This document shows, one piece after another, positions 7,639 to 17,470 of a stretch of 64,000 nucleotides of DNA (position 1 is the stretch's first letter; the number at the start of each line of letters is the position of its first letter). The DNA comes from Halalkalibacter hemicellulosilyticusJCM 9152 (GTDB taxonomy: Bacteria > Bacillota > Bacilli > Bacillales > Bacillaceae_D): NCBI RefSeq assembly GCF_000513115.1, contig NZ_BAUU01000012.1, positions 1 through 64,000 of the forward strand, written 5' to 3'. Below the pieces are notes generated by a model that made no database searches, had not been told where the DNA came from, and saw only the letters and a program-made list of their open reading frames with translations. Both the position numbers and the translations under genes were made by a program.

Positions 7639-8709
7639 TTATTTCGTTTGTTTAGCATCTATAATCATTTTTAATAGATGCAAACGTGTATCATCATTCA
7701 CTTGTCTAAACGTTCGATGGAAAAAACGATCTGAATTTACTTTATGAACAAAAACAAGATCAAGACTCGGTATGATATCAATCGATTGACCATAGCGACC
7801 AACAGCCGAGTATAGTCCAAGTGAAGCCCAATCACCTTGATCAGCTACCCACCACATATAACCATAGCCATAATAAGGTGAATTAGGCACATGTGCATGA
7901 ACAGATGTACTTACATGAACCCAGTCATGAGGAATGATTTGTTGGCCATTCCATACTCCATTTTGTAAATACAACTGCCCAAACCTAGCCATATCTCTTG
8001 TTGACATTCGAAAGAGATAGGAGGGGTGTATCGAACGTGAACGCTCATACTTATACATGGCATTATCAAGTGTAAAGTCTTCCATTCCTAGAGGCAGGGC
8101 GATCGTTTCATGAAACTGTTCAATTAAATCTAGATTCGTTTGTTGATTATAGATCGTTCCCAGAACATTAAAATCCCAATTATTATAATAAAAATGTGTG
8201 CCCGGTTCATAACGTTCTCGACTTGGACGCCTCCATCTCATCCTGAGCGATTCTTCTCCTGCTTGTAAATAAACGCCTGAACGTGACGTTAACAAATCTT
8301 CAATCGTTGCTTGTTTTTCGTAATCAGTTAAAGGGATTTGATCACTAATTCCGATATTGCCCAAAGTGTCATCAAGTGAGATCTGTTCTGTTTGTTCAAC
8401 CTGGATGCCATATAACGCACTAAGGAAACTTTTACGTACAGAGTGGATTTGGCTCACGTCCGTCACATCCCCCCAATGAAATAGAATTTCACCTTTATAA
8501 ATCGCCATAGCCGACGTTGAGCCAATAGAATAATAGTATTCCTTCGCTCGATTTAAATGTTCGATAGACCAGCCTTTTTCCTCTGGATCTTCTATGATGT
8601 TCCACGTTGTTTCAAGAGGCGGAATATATTCAGATGATGGTAAAAAGAAAAGCAAACCGAATGTCACCCCTAATCCTAGTAATACGATCGTTGTTTTCAT
8701 TGATTTCAT
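7639..8709 (-). CDS. Serine hydrolase of the beta-lactamase/class C family
   Basis: Penicillin-binding-protein-like serine hydrolase, 356 residues. Residues 5-23 are a hydrophobic signal or anchor helix without a lipobox Cys, so the enzyme probably faces outside. The SxxK nucleophile is Ser90-Val-Arg-Lys93 and the YxN-type motif is Tyr175-Asn-Asn177. A C-terminal GRYGQSIDIIP segment fits the last strand near the KTG-equivalent position, where the Lys is replaced. Members act as esterases, D-Ala-D-Ala peptidases or amidases; the substrate is unknown and antibiotic resistance should not be assumed. Spacing to GGGAG is long, so ATG 8709 is tentative. It is 48 bp or so from the upstream acyltransferase gene and may be co-transcribed with it. 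Confidence 0.8.
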   Translation of the reverse strand: MKSMKTTIVLLGLGVTFGLLFFLPSSEYIPPLETTWNIIEDPEEKGWSIEHLNRAKEYYYSIGSTSAMAIYKGEILFHWGDVTDVSQIHSVRKSFLSALYGIQVEQTEQISLDDTLGNIGISDQIPLTDYEKQATIEDLLTSRSGVYLQAGEESLRMRWRRPSRERYEPGTHFYYNNWDFNVLGTIYNQQTNLDLIEQFHETIALPLGMEDFTLDNAMYKYERSRSIHPSYLFRMSTRDMARFGQLYLQNGVWNGQQIIPHDWVHVSTSVHAHVPNSPYYGYGYMWWVADQGDWASLGLYSAVGRYGQSIDIIPSLDLVFVHKVNSDRFFHRTFRQVNDDTRLHLLKMIIDAKQTK

Positions 8710-8756
8710 AATAACTGAAACGCTCCCTGTCCATTCTAGCTACTATTCATATACAA

Positions 8757-9824
8757 TTATCTTCTAGTCGCTTGATTGATCCTTCCGACAACATACGGAC
8801 CAAACTTAAATTGATTACAAACATAAATGGTCCAAATGGAGAAAAATAAACTTCCAAAGAATAATAAAATAATCGTAAAAATACCAAAGTCTAGTTGAAA
8901 TAAATTAATAATCACAATTAAAATCGACATGTACAGTGTATGTAAAAGATAAATGCCGAAAGAATAATCATTAATAAGCAAAAGCCACTTAGGTATTCGT
9001 GTCCACGATTGGGTCAAGAGAAGGAGAAATGCAATAATACTTAATGTATGTAGCACCATGTCAACTCGCTTCGAGCTATGAACGGTAAATGTATTACTAT
9101 GGTATAAATATAGAATAATGGCACCTGTCACAAATGGTGCTATTATAACTACTAATTTGTATTTTTTTAATAGATTAAGGACTTTCTCGTAATGTACCCC
9201 GACATAATACGCAACAGCAAAATAGAAAATCCATCCAAAAAAAGGAACCCAATAAAAACGAGTCCAAATATAATCACCGGCTGGTACATCTGCAGGTGGA
9301 GTGAAATTGAAAACAGCTAAATATGTAACATTAATAATAAACGTAGTCGTTAAAATCATTCGTGATGAATAACGAGTAAAGTATTTTTTAAATAAAACAA
9401 ATAACAAATAAAATTGAAAGATAATTAATACAAAATAAGCATGAAAATCACCAATTAATAAATTTAATGACGCCTTTCGAATGAATTCCATTGGAGATAT
9501 AAGTGCATATGGAGTTGCATACAGAATAGCCATGCAAAAATATGGAATAAGGATAAATGTAAGTCGCTTTCTTAAAAATGATTTTGCATGGACATCACGA
9601 TTTTCATATTGATACCCTAAAATAAAAGCGGTTATAAAAATAAATGTAGGTGTTCCATAATAAAGAAAGAGATTGACCGAATCTAATATTTGTTGACTTA
9701 TCCTAGGTAAATTTCGTAAAAACCCGATATATTCCATACCCCACATAATAGAATGAAGCAGGACAATACTTAGACAAGCAATACTACGCAGTACTCCTAT
9801 TTCTCCAACATAACGTTTTTTCAT
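8757..9824 (-). CDS. Acyltransferase 3 family membrane protein
   Basis: Polytopic O-acyltransferase-like protein (Acyl_transf_3) of about 355 residues. The N-terminus RSIACLSIVLLHSIMWG carries the family's conserved His in the first membrane helix, and about ten hydrophobic segments follow, ending in YSFGIYLLHTLYMSIL, the typical late motif. Such proteins acetylate or succinylate cell-wall glycans, teichoic acids or exported sugars. The acceptor is unknown. ATG 9824 is preferred to 9836 because GAGAAAG is too close to the latter. Together with the downstream exported serine hydrolase it suggests a small envelope-modification unit (inference). Confidence 0.78.
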   Translation of the reverse strand: MKKRYVGEIGVLRSIACLSIVLLHSIMWGMEYIGFLRNLPRISQQILDSVNLFLYYGTPTFIFITAFILGYQYENRDVHAKSFLRKRLTFILIPYFCMAILYATPYALISPMEFIRKASLNLLIGDFHAYFVLIIFQFYLLFVLFKKYFTRYSSRMILTTTFIINVTYLAVFNFTPPADVPAGDYIWTRFYWVPFFGWIFYFAVAYYVGVHYEKVLNLLKKYKLVVIIAPFVTGAIILYLYHSNTFTVHSSKRVDMVLHTLSIIAFLLLLTQSWTRIPKWLLLINDYSFGIYLLHTLYMSILIVIINLFQLDFGIFTIILLFFGSLFFSIWTIYVCNQFKFGPYVVGRINQATRR

Positions 9825-9928
9825 TTCTATCAACATCTTTCTCAGATAATAAAGTCTACCTAAAAAATTGTATACCCGTTAATAGAAGCGTGCAAACGAA
9901 ATAACCAAATCACATAACTTTTGAAATC

Positions 9929-10492
9929 TTATTTTTCTTCATTAGAATAGTACAATATGTTCTGAAAGCTGACAGAACGATCCGTTTCATTACGATAAAT
10001 GTGAGAGGAATGTGCGATAAAGTGAATCGCATCCTTTTCAGTTACCGTATAAGTCAGATCATTGATCTCTAAAATGAGAGTTCCTTTTGTCACAATAATG
10101 TATTCCTCAACGCCACTCTGATGAGCTTCTGACATATGTGTACTGTGTGGCTCCATTTGTATCGTATAAATTTCAAACTGTTTACCTTGTTTAAAAGGAA
10201 AGATAGGGTACACATTGTAATGGCCATTTGATTCAGTGATCGGCTCGATTTGCTCAAATGAAACAAGAGCAACATCTTCTTCCTCTTCTTCAAAAAAAGA
10301 GGAAAAAGATACTTTCAACCCATTTGCAATTTTCCACAGGACAGACACAGTTGGATTCGAAAGACCACGCTCAATTTGACCTAACATCGCTTTACTAACA
10401 CCTGTCACATTGGATGCTTGCTCTAAACTAAACCCCTTTGACTTCCGTATCGATTTTAACTTTGCCGCTATTCGTACGTTAATATCATCCAT
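9929..10492 (-). CDS. XRE-family regulator with C-terminal cupin
   Basis: 187-residue transcription regulator. Residues 8-62 form an XRE helix-turn-helix (KSIRKSKGFSLEQASNVTGV, KAMLGQIERGLSNPTVSVLW). Residues about 110-180 form a small cupin barrel (HQSGVEEYIIVTKGTLILEI, AIHFIAHSSHIYRNET) that likely binds an effector. It is divergent from azlCD, and a palindrome lies between the two. This arrangement is common for regulators of amino-acid exporters, so it probably controls azlCD and itself. The effector may be a branched-chain amino acid or an analogue (inference). Confidence 0.85.
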   Translation of the reverse strand: MDDINVRIAAKLKSIRKSKGFSLEQASNVTGVSKAMLGQIERGLSNPTVSVLWKIANGLKVSFSSFFEEEEEDVALVSFEQIEPITESNGHYNVYPIFPFKQGKQFEIYTIQMEPHSTHMSEAHQSGVEEYIIVTKGTLILEINDLTYTVTEKDAIHFIAHSSHIYRNETDRSVSFQNILYYSNEEK

Positions 10493-10553
10493 TTACTACA
10501 CCTTCCTATATTTAATGTTGTGATTATGTAAAAAAGAGAGTATGATGTTTATC

Positions 10554-10575
10554 ATAACATACGAAAATATGTTAT
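10554..10575. promoter_or_regulatory. Operator-like palindrome between XRE gene and azlC
   Basis: ATAACATA (10554-10561) and TATGTTAT (10568-10575) form a perfect 8-bp palindrome with a six-base spacer. It ends at a likely -10 of azlC (TATATT, 10573-10578), about 27 bp before the GTG start. It is a good candidate for the binding site of the divergent XRE-cupin regulator. Confidence 0.55.
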
Positions 10576-10602
10576 ATTGTATGTTGTTGAGGAGGAGGAA
10601 AA

Positions 10603-11337
10603 GTGAATAATGCCATATCTATTGACCAAAAGACAGAGTCGCATTTTAAAAAAGGATTAAAAATAGGCATCCCTGTTTCGATCGGATATATACCTATTGC
10701 GATAGCGTTTGGTCTTTTAGCTAAATCTGCTCAAGTACCAGATATTGTGACGCTGATGATGTCCTTAATGATATTTGCCGGTGCAAGTCAATTTATCGGA
10801 ATTAACCTTATGGCAGCTGGAGTCGCATATTGGGAAATTGTTTTTACGACCTTTTTGTTAAATGTACGTCATTTTTTAATGACAGCCTCATTATCACAAC
10901 GATTACCAAAAAAGACATCAAAGAAAGTACTAGCTATTCTTTCATTTGGAGTTACGGATGAAACATTTAGTGTCGCTTCGACCCAACAAGAAAAAGAGTT
11001 GCGCCCAACATTTCTATTAGGCTTAAATAGTATTACGTTCGTTTCATGGAACATCGGGACGTGGATTGGTGTCTTTATAGCTGTTGGTTTACCGACTTCG
11101 ATTCAATCAAGTATGGGTATTGCTCTTTATTCTATGTTTATCGGATTATTAGTTCCTAGTTTAAAAAAATCAAAAGAAACGATCGTTGTCGTCTCTATTG
11201 CCTTGTTCGTCAGTTCATTATTTTATTGGGTTGTACCATATGTTATACAATTGTCCAGTGGGATGCAGATCATCTGCACAACGGTCATTGCTGCATCAAT
11301 AGGCGCTTTAATGTTTCCTAAGGAGGAAATGAAATGA
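10603..11337 (+). CDS. azlC: AzlC family amino-acid exporter, large subunit
   Basis: Multi-span membrane protein of 244 residues that with AzlD exports branched-chain amino acids or their analogues. GTG start at 10603 follows GAGGAGG. Family segments are clear: GIPVSIGYIPIAIAFGLLA, FAGASQFIGINLMAAG and LLNVRHFLMTASLS. The stop codon overlaps the azlD start by four bases (ATGA), the usual translational coupling. Expression is probably governed by the divergent XRE-cupin protein through the palindrome just upstream. Confidence 0.9.
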   Translation: MNNAISIDQKTESHFKKGLKIGIPVSIGYIPIAIAFGLLAKSAQVPDIVTLMMSLMIFAGASQFIGINLMAAGVAYWEIVFTTFLLNVRHFLMTASLSQRLPKKTSKKVLAILSFGVTDETFSVASTQQEKELRPTFLLGLNSITFVSWNIGTWIGVFIAVGLPTSIQSSMGIALYSMFIGLLVPSLKKSKETIVVVSIALFVSSLFYWVVPYVIQLSSGMQIICTTVIAASIGALMFPKEEMK

Positions 11338-11639
11338 CTGGATATTTCCTATTAGTTTTATGTATGGGTCTCGTAACTTTTATACCTCGAATGTTACCAA
11401 TGGTTTTTTTACATTCGATCGAATTACCTAACTTTCTACAACGCTTCTTACAGTTCGTCCCATATGCTGTGTTGGCGAGTTTAATCTTCCCAGGAATTCT
11501 ATACTCCGTTGATCATGTGCCGACTGCTATTATAGGTGGACTTACATCAATCATTCTTGCTATTTTGAGAATGAATTTAATCATTATTGTATTAGGTGGG
11601 ATCTTTGCTGTATTTATTAGTCATCATTTCTTTTTCTAG
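11334..11639 (+). CDS. azlD: AzlD family amino-acid exporter, small subunit
   Basis: 101-residue membrane protein with three to four hydrophobic helices, partner of AzlC. The opening GYFLLVLCMGLVTFIPRMLP contains the family's conserved F-x-P-R segment, and the middle RFLQFVPYAVLASLIFPGI fits AzlD. It starts inside the azlC stop (ATGA). Its stop codon TAG is the first triplet of the inverted-repeat element that follows. Confidence 0.88.
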   Translation: MTGYFLLVLCMGLVTFIPRMLPMVFLHSIELPNFLQRFLQFVPYAVLASLIFPGILYSVDHVPTAIIGGLTSIILAILRMNLIIIVLGGIFAVFISHHFFF

Positions 11640-11748
11640 AGGCTGGGACAAAAGTATTTTAATAAATGAGTGAAGGACATTCACCGCTCTTAAAAGATAC
11701 TTCGCTTTTTGCGGGAAACTGATACTTTTGTTATGCTCCAGCCTCTTT
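11638..11748. repeat. Inverted-repeat element with AGAGGCTGGGACAAAA ends, copy 1
   Basis: AGAGGCTGGGACAAAAGTAT at the left pairs with ATACTTTTGTTATGCTCCAG-CCTCT at the right, with about 60 bp between. It lies between the convergent azlD and TetR genes and could end both transcripts. A shorter relative is at 58808-58875. Repeats with this core are common in Firmicutes intergenic DNA. Confidence 0.7.
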
Positions 11749-11784
11749 CTCGCAATTGGCCATTTATTTTGAATAAAGTCATGA

Positions 11785-12366
11785 TTAATCTTGACCCATA
11801 ATACCATAAAAGAAAATACGAGTGATATCTTCCGTTAGTGGGAGGATGTGCCGATAAACGTCCTCACGTTGAATGTATTCACTTAACATTTTCAAGTAAA
11901 ATAATATCGCTTCGTGTGAAAGCTCTGGATTTAAATACCCTTCCTCTTTTCCTTCATTGAAAAGATGAGTAAAATACGGAACTGCTTTTTCTTCATATAT
12001 TCTCTCAATATAATTACCATCATTTGAATACTCTTTCATTAAATACTCATAAAATTCATGGTGAATTTCATTCGCTACACGTTTTTTACTGAAAATCATT
12101 TTTTTTATTTTCTCTGGAAATGGCACATCACTAAAAACCGTCGTTTCAAACTCCTTTAATGCCTCATCAACGTAATAAATAAAAACTTCATTAATTAATG
12201 AATGTTTGTTTTCAAAATAATTGTAAATCGTTACTTGAGATACATTCGCTTTTTTGGCAATTTCAGCAATCGAAACTTTTTGAACACCATAAGTCATAAA
12301 AAGTTGCTGTGCGGCCTCGAGAATGTTTCGTTTTTTTTGTTCTTTTCGTTTTTGAAAACCGTCCAT
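11785..12366 (-). CDS. TetR/AcrR family transcriptional regulator
   Basis: 193-residue regulator. The N-terminal 50 residues are a TetR DNA-binding domain (KRNILEAAQQLFMTYGVQKV, EIAKKANVSQVTIYNYFENK). The rest is an all-helical ligand domain. The ATG at 12366 follows GAGAGGTG with good spacing and is preferred to the GTG nine bases upstream. It is divergent from an ABC exporter operon, and a 10-bp palindrome overlaps that operon's -10 region, so it is the likely repressor of the exporter. The inducer is unknown. Confidence 0.88.
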   Translation of the reverse strand: MDGFQKRKEQKKRNILEAAQQLFMTYGVQKVSIAEIAKKANVSQVTIYNYFENKHSLINEVFIYYVDEALKEFETTVFSDVPFPEKIKKMIFSKKRVANEIHHEFYEYLMKEYSNDGNYIERIYEEKAVPYFTHLFNEGKEEGYLNPELSHEAILFYLKMLSEYIQREDVYRHILPLTEDITRIFFYGIMGQD

Positions 12367-12433
12367 TTCGTTCACCTCTCATTAAGTTTAATCAATACTA
12401 TGAAATAAAACAAATCATTCAGTTCAAAACCTC

Positions 12434-12462
12434 TTGTCAAAAACATATATTTTGTATAATAT
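12434..12462 (+). promoter_or_regulatory. Sigma-A promoter of the ABC exporter
   Basis: TTGTCA (12434-12439), a 17-bp spacer and TAATAT (12457-12462), close to consensus. It lies 50 bp upstream of the ATPase start codon. Confidence 0.75.
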
Positions 12463-12489
12463 GAAATATATAAGTTTAAATATTTCATA
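12460..12489. promoter_or_regulatory. TetR-type operator
   Basis: TATGAAATAT (12460-12469) and ATATTTCATA (12480-12489) are perfect 10-bp arms with a 10-bp spacer. The site overlaps the -10 and the transcription start, as expected for repression by the divergent TetR protein. A possible half site (TATGAAATA) also lies near the tetR start. Confidence 0.65.
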
Positions 12490-12512
12490 ACTATTTTGAA
12501 AGGGGTAAGACA

Positions 12513-13411
12513 ATGTCTGTTCTAAAAGCAAGTCATTTAACGAAACAATTTGGTTCCTTTCAAGCATTAAATGGAGTAAGCTTGAACTTGAGAAAGGGGA
12601 AATATACGGATTTATCGGTCCGAATGGTGCTGGTAAATCGACGACCATTCGGATTTTACTTGGGATGATTAAAGCCTCGTCAGGAAAGGCTCAGCTGTTT
12701 GGCATGGATGCATGGAAAGACGCAGTCGACATTCATAAAAGGCTTGCTTATGTACCTGGAGATGTGAATTTATGGCCCAATTTAACAGGTGGAGAAGTCA
12801 TTGATTTCTTTATGAGGTTACACGGAAATGCTCACTCGCAGAGAAGAGAGCAACTGATTGAAAGGTTTCAGCTAGATCCAACTAAAAAATGTCGCGCTTA
12901 TTCAAAGGGGAATCGTCAAAAAGTGGCTCTCATAGCTGCATTTGCATCAAATGCTGACTTGTTTATCCTTGATGAACCGACTTCTGGGTTAGATCCATTA
13001 ATGGAAAGAGTATTCCAAGAATGTGTATTGGAAGCCAAGAGTGATGGAAAGAGTGTATTACTTTCAAGCCATATTCTATCTGAGGTTGAAAGGTTATGTG
13101 ATAAGGTTGGAATTATTCGTCATGGGCAAATGATTGAAACAGGTACTCTTCAAGAACTACGACACTTAACTCGTACCCAGCTGTATATTGAAACAAAGAA
13201 ACCGCTTGAACAAATGGATCAACTCGAAGGTATATATGAATTAAAACAACAAGAAGCTGGTCTATCTTTTCAAGTAGACGCGGAGAAGCTTGATGAGGTG
13301 ATGTCTTACCTTAGTCATTATGGGATTAAACGATTGGAGAGCACCGCACCGACACTCGAAGATTTATTTTTGCGTCATTATGAGTCTGACGCGGAAGGAG
13401 TCGAATCATGA
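12513..13411 (+). CDS. ABC transporter ATP-binding protein (frameshifted)
   Basis: ATPase of an ABC-2-type exporter, about 299 residues when reconstructed. ATG 12513 follows GAAAGGGG. The first 29 codons read SVLKASHLTKQFGSF..., then the frame is lost at the run of four G at 12596-12599. With a fifth G the sequence continues EIYGFIGPNGAGKSTTIRIL, giving an intact Walker A. Downstream there are the signature region (KGNRQKVALIAAF), Walker B (LFILDEPTSGLDP) and the H-loop (SSHILSEVERL). The missing base in a homopolymer suggests a sequencing error, not decay. Its end overlaps the permease start by four bases (ATGA), so they are coupled. It pairs with the COG3559-like permease. Confidence 0.82.
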
Positions 13412-15008
13412 TGAAAGCTGCTTTTCATCACATGAGTGATTTCGTTCGATTTATTGTAAAACGAGATCGAATACGAATACCGATTTGGTTGTTGGCCATT
13501 ACAGTTTTTACGGTATTAACTGCATCTAGCTTCTCAGGGTTATATCAAACGGAAGAAGAACGACAAGCAATCGCTGAAACGATGCGCAACCCTGCTATGA
13601 CAGCTATGGTTGGTCCAGGTTACGGATAGATAATTATACGGAAGGTGCCATGCTCGCACATCAAATGCTTTTGTTTTCAGCAGTAATCGTAGCCATTATG
13701 AGCATTTTATTGGTTGCGCGTCACACACGCTCAGATGAAGAGGAAGGGCGAATGGAGTTGTTACGTGCATTGCCAATTGGACGCTTATCAATCACTGGCG
13801 CTACATTAACCATTTATATATTTGTTCATCTTCTGTTAGCGATCCTTATGAGTATTGGTCTTACATCTTTACAAGTAGATCATATAAATTGGACTGGATC
13901 CTTGTTGTATGGGGCTTCATTAGGAGTAATAGGAATCTTTTTTGTTGCCCTTACAAGTTTGTTTGCTCAAGTGACTGAAAGTACGCGTGGGACAATCGGA
14001 TTATCCTTTTTCACTTTATTTTTCTTTTATATGGTTCGCGCCATTGGGGATGTTAGCATAGAGTGGTTATCTTGGCTTTCACCACTAAATTGGATTTTAC
14101 GTACGGAAGTATACGTAAATAATTATTGGTGGCCCGTTTTACTTTTATGCATCGTTGCTCTCTTTTTAATGATCATTTCACTTTATCTTAACATCATTCG
14201 TGATCTTGGTTCTGGATTTTTACCTACTAGGAAAGGTAACGCTCATGCAAGTTCGTACATGAGAAGTCCGTTAGCCCTTTCATTTCGTTTACAAAGAACG
14301 AGTATCATCGTATGGGCAATCGGAATGTTCGTTATCGGTCTATCATATGGCTCTATTTTCGGAGACTTAGAGTCGTTTATAGCTAGCAATGAACTGTTCG
14401 CGGAAATGTTAACGGCGTCTGATATAAGTTTAACAGAACAATTTATTACGATGCTTATGACCGTTATGTCGATGATTGCAACCGTTCCTGCTTTAATGAT
14501 CATATTAAAGCTACGTGGAGAAGAAAAGAGAAATATGACAGAGGGGCTATTTGCTTATCCTATTTCGAGAATAAACATGGTCGCATCGTATACGATTCTA
14601 TCGATCATTTGTAGTATCGCAATGTTGTTATTAGCTTGCAGTGGGTTATGGTTAGCACAATACTTTGTCATGGAAGAACCACTTAGATTAGGAGCGCTAA
14701 TGCAAGCTATTTTCGTGTATATGCCCGCCATTCTAGCCATGCTAGCTATATCCGTTTTCTTCATCGGATTTATACCGAAAATGTCTTCAATGATTTGGCT
14801 TTATTTAGGCTATTCTTTTTTCGTCGTCTATTTAGGGGATTTATTACAATTTCCAACTTGGCTTAGCTCACTCTCACCATTTGGAGTGGTGCCAAAATTA
14901 CCTGTTGAAGAAATGAACTGGGCAGTGACATTATTTCTTTGTCTTATCGCCATTGTGTTAAAAACCATTGGCTTTTTCCAATATCGCTCTCGTGATTTAG
15001 AAGGATAG
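13408..15008 (+). CDS. ABC-2 type exporter permease (frameshifted)
   Basis: Large permease of about 533 residues when joined, with some twelve membrane helices in two halves, similar to the 'polyketide antibiotic exporter' permeases (COG3559). The first frame ends at a TAG at 13627 after TAMVGPGYG. One extra T there restores GPGYG-L-DNYTEGAMLAHQM and a continuous protein to 15008. This is the second single-base loss in the operon. The divergent TetR and the terminator at 15016 delimit a two-gene drug- or peptide-export operon. Substrate unknown. Confidence 0.82.
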
Positions 15009-15015
15009 AATATAC

Positions 15016-15049
15016 ACAGCGAAGAAAGAACCTTTCTTCGCTGTTTTTT
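15016..15049 (+). terminator. Terminator after ABC exporter operon
   Basis: ACAGCGAAGAAAG and CTTTCTTCGCTGT pair around AAC and are followed by TTTTTT. Confidence 0.85.
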
Positions 15050-15196
15050 GACTCACTTTCAAAAATGCTACTAGAATCGTATAACGTCTGTGCTCGATAC
15101 GTAATCAACACATAATACAGCACATTTCTTCCGCTCACTCTTTTCATACAAACAAACATTCGCTATAATGAATAAATGAAACGAGGTGGAGGAGAA

Positions 15197-17470
15197 ATGT
15201 TTAAAAAAAGTTTGCAGCAACTACTTGAAGAATTTCGAACAGAAGAAAACTATAAGCAACAAATTGTTCATTGGCATGAAATCGAAGAAGTAGAAGCAAG
15301 AACCGTTCCATTTCCTACTGAACTAGATACACGACTTGTCAACGCTTTGCAAAATAGAGGGATGACTACTTTATATACTCATCAATATGAAGCTTATCAA
15401 ACAACACAAGAAAAGAAGCATTTTGTAGCTGTTACACCAACCGCTTCAGGTAAAACGCTCTGTTACAATTTACCCGTTCTACAAGAAATAACGAAAAATG
15501 ATGAAAGTCGAGCATTATACCTTTTCCCTACGAAAGCATTAGCTCAAGATCAAATGAGTGAAATAAATGAATTGATTTCAGAAATGCAAATCCCGATAAA
15601 AAGCTATACATACGACGGGGATACACCACCAACTATTAGGCAAGCTGTCCGAAAGGCTGGACATGTCGTCATGACAAATCCTGACATGTTACACGCTGCC
15701 ATTTTGCCTCACCATACGAAGTGGGTTTCTTTTTTTGAAAAGTTAAAGTATATCGTAATTGATGAACTTCATACTTACCGTGGTGTTTTCGGGAGTCATG
15801 TTGCAAATGTGATTAGGCGATTAAAGCGGATTGCTCATTACTACGGAAGTCGTCCAATATTCATTTGCACTTCTGCTACAATTGCTAACCCAAAAGAATT
15901 AGCAGAAGGTTTGATAGGGGAAACGGTTAAACTTATTAATAATAATGGCGCCCCAAGAGGGAAGAAGCACTTTATTTTCTATAACCCTCCTCTTATAAAC
16001 GAACCATTAAACATACGCAAAAGTGCAACAGTCGAAGTCAATCAACTCGCTAAGCTCTTTCTAAACGAGGATATTCAAACGATTGTATTTGCTCGTAGCC
16101 GAGTTCGAGTTGAAATCATTTTAAGTCACTTACAGGAGCTAACCAAAAAAGAGCTTGGCCATCAATCGATCAGAGGCTACCGTGGTGGTTATTTACCGAA
16201 ACAAAGACGTGAAATCGAAAAAGGATTACGCGAAGGCTCAATAAAAGGGGTAGTAAGTACAAATGCCCTTGAGTTAGGAGTTGATATTGGTCAACTGCAA
16301 GTTTGTATTATGACAGGATACCCTGGTTCAATCGCAAGTTCTTGGCAACAGGCAGGTCGAGCCGGAAGACGTCAAAATGAATCAGTCATCATTATGGTTG
16401 CTAGCTCGTCACCACTTGACCAATATATGATTTCAAATCCACAATACTTTTTTGAACGAAGTCCTGAATCAGCTCGCATTAACCCTGATAATTTAATTAT
16501 CCTAGTCGATCATTTGAAGTGCGCTGCTTATGAGCTACCGTTTCAACGTGGCGAGCTATTTGATGGGAAAGATATAGAAGACATCCTTGATTTTTTAGCA
16601 GAGGAGCATGTGCTTCACCACCGTGCCAATAAATGGTATTGGATGTCCGATGCCTTTCCGACACACGGAATTAGCTTACGATCTGCCTCTCAGGAAAATG
16701 TCATTATCATTGACCAAACCGAAATGGGTGCTGAGAAGGTCATCGGTGAAATGGATCGATTCAGCGCAATGACTTTATTACATGACGAAGCGATTTATTT
16801 GCATGAAGGCGTCCAATTTCAAGTTGAACAGCTCGATTGGGATGAGAAGAAGGCATTTGTTACACAAGTAGCTGTCGACTATTTTACGGACGCTCATTTA
16901 GCTGTTCAATTACGCGTACTAGAAGAGGATGAAAAAAAGGTTGGAGTGAATACCTTTACGTATTTTGGTGATGTCATGGTCAATGCAAAGGCAACGATTT
17001 TCAAAAAGATTAAACTAACAACATTTGAAACAATTGGTTCTGGAACGATCCATCTTCCTGAGGAAGAATTACACACAAATGCGATGTGGATTCAATTTTC
17101 AGAGCAATTGTTCCTGCATTATTCAGAACAACGACTAGATGCCGTTCTAACCGGCTTAGCTCAACTCATTCAACATGTGGCTCCCGTATTTGTTATGTGT
17201 GATCAGCATGATTTACACGTCATCCCACAAATTAAGGCTGATCATAATCATTGTCCGACGATTTTTGTTTATGATCGGTACCCAGGTGGAATCGGATTAT
17301 CTAAAGACGTTTTCACTAACTTACATACGATCTTGAATCATATAGCCCATGCTCTACACCGTTGTACTTGTCGTACTGGCTGCCCTTCTTGTATTGGAAC
17401 AACAGACGATGAGCAGGTGAAATCGATCGTGATGCATTTTATTGATTTATTGTTAAGGGAGAGTTCGTAA
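15197..17470 (+). CDS. mrfA: DEXH-box helicase MrfA (YprA)
   Basis: Superfamily 2 helicase which in B. subtilis works with MrfB in a UvrA-independent excision repair of mitomycin-type DNA adducts. Start ATG 15197 is chosen because GGTGGAGGAG lies just before it; an ATG at 15176 is upstream of that RBS. The 757 residues show Walker A (TPTASGKT), DEXH box (VIDELHTY), motif III (CTSATIANP), helicase C with the GRAGR-type motif VI (QQAGRAGRR), and a C-terminal DUF1998-like region with four cysteines (CTCRTGCPSC) that should bind zinc. The stop overlaps the mrfB start (TAATG), so the two repair proteins are translationally coupled. Confidence 0.93.
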   Translation: MFKKSLQQLLEEFRTEENYKQQIVHWHEIEEVEARTVPFPTELDTRLVNALQNRGMTTLYTHQYEAYQTTQEKKHFVAVTPTASGKTLCYNLPVLQEITKNDESRALYLFPTKALAQDQMSEINELISEMQIPIKSYTYDGDTPPTIRQAVRKAGHVVMTNPDMLHAAILPHHTKWVSFFEKLKYIVIDELHTYRGVFGSHVANVIRRLKRIAHYYGSRPIFICTSATIANPKELAEGLIGETVKLINNNGAPRGKKHFIFYNPPLINEPLNIRKSATVEVNQLAKLFLNEDIQTIVFARSRVRVEIILSHLQELTKKELGHQSIRGYRGGYLPKQRREIEKGLREGSIKGVVSTNALELGVDIGQLQVCIMTGYPGSIASSWQQAGRAGRRQNESVIIMVASSSPLDQYMISNPQYFFERSPESARINPDNLIILVDHLKCAAYELPFQRGELFDGKDIEDILDFLAEEHVLHHRANKWYWMSDAFPTHGISLRSASQENVIIIDQTEMGAEKVIGEMDRFSAMTLLHDEAIYLHEGVQFQVEQLDWDEKKAFVTQVAVDYFTDAHLAVQLRVLEEDEKKVGVNTFTYFGDVMVNAKATIFKKIKLTTFETIGSGTIHLPEEELHTNAMWIQFSEQLFLHYSEQRLDAVLTGLAQLIQHVAPVFVMCDQHDLHVIPQIKADHNHCPTIFVYDRYPGGIGLSKDVFTNLHTILNHIAHALHRCTCRTGCPSCIGTTDDEQVKSIVMHFIDLLLRESS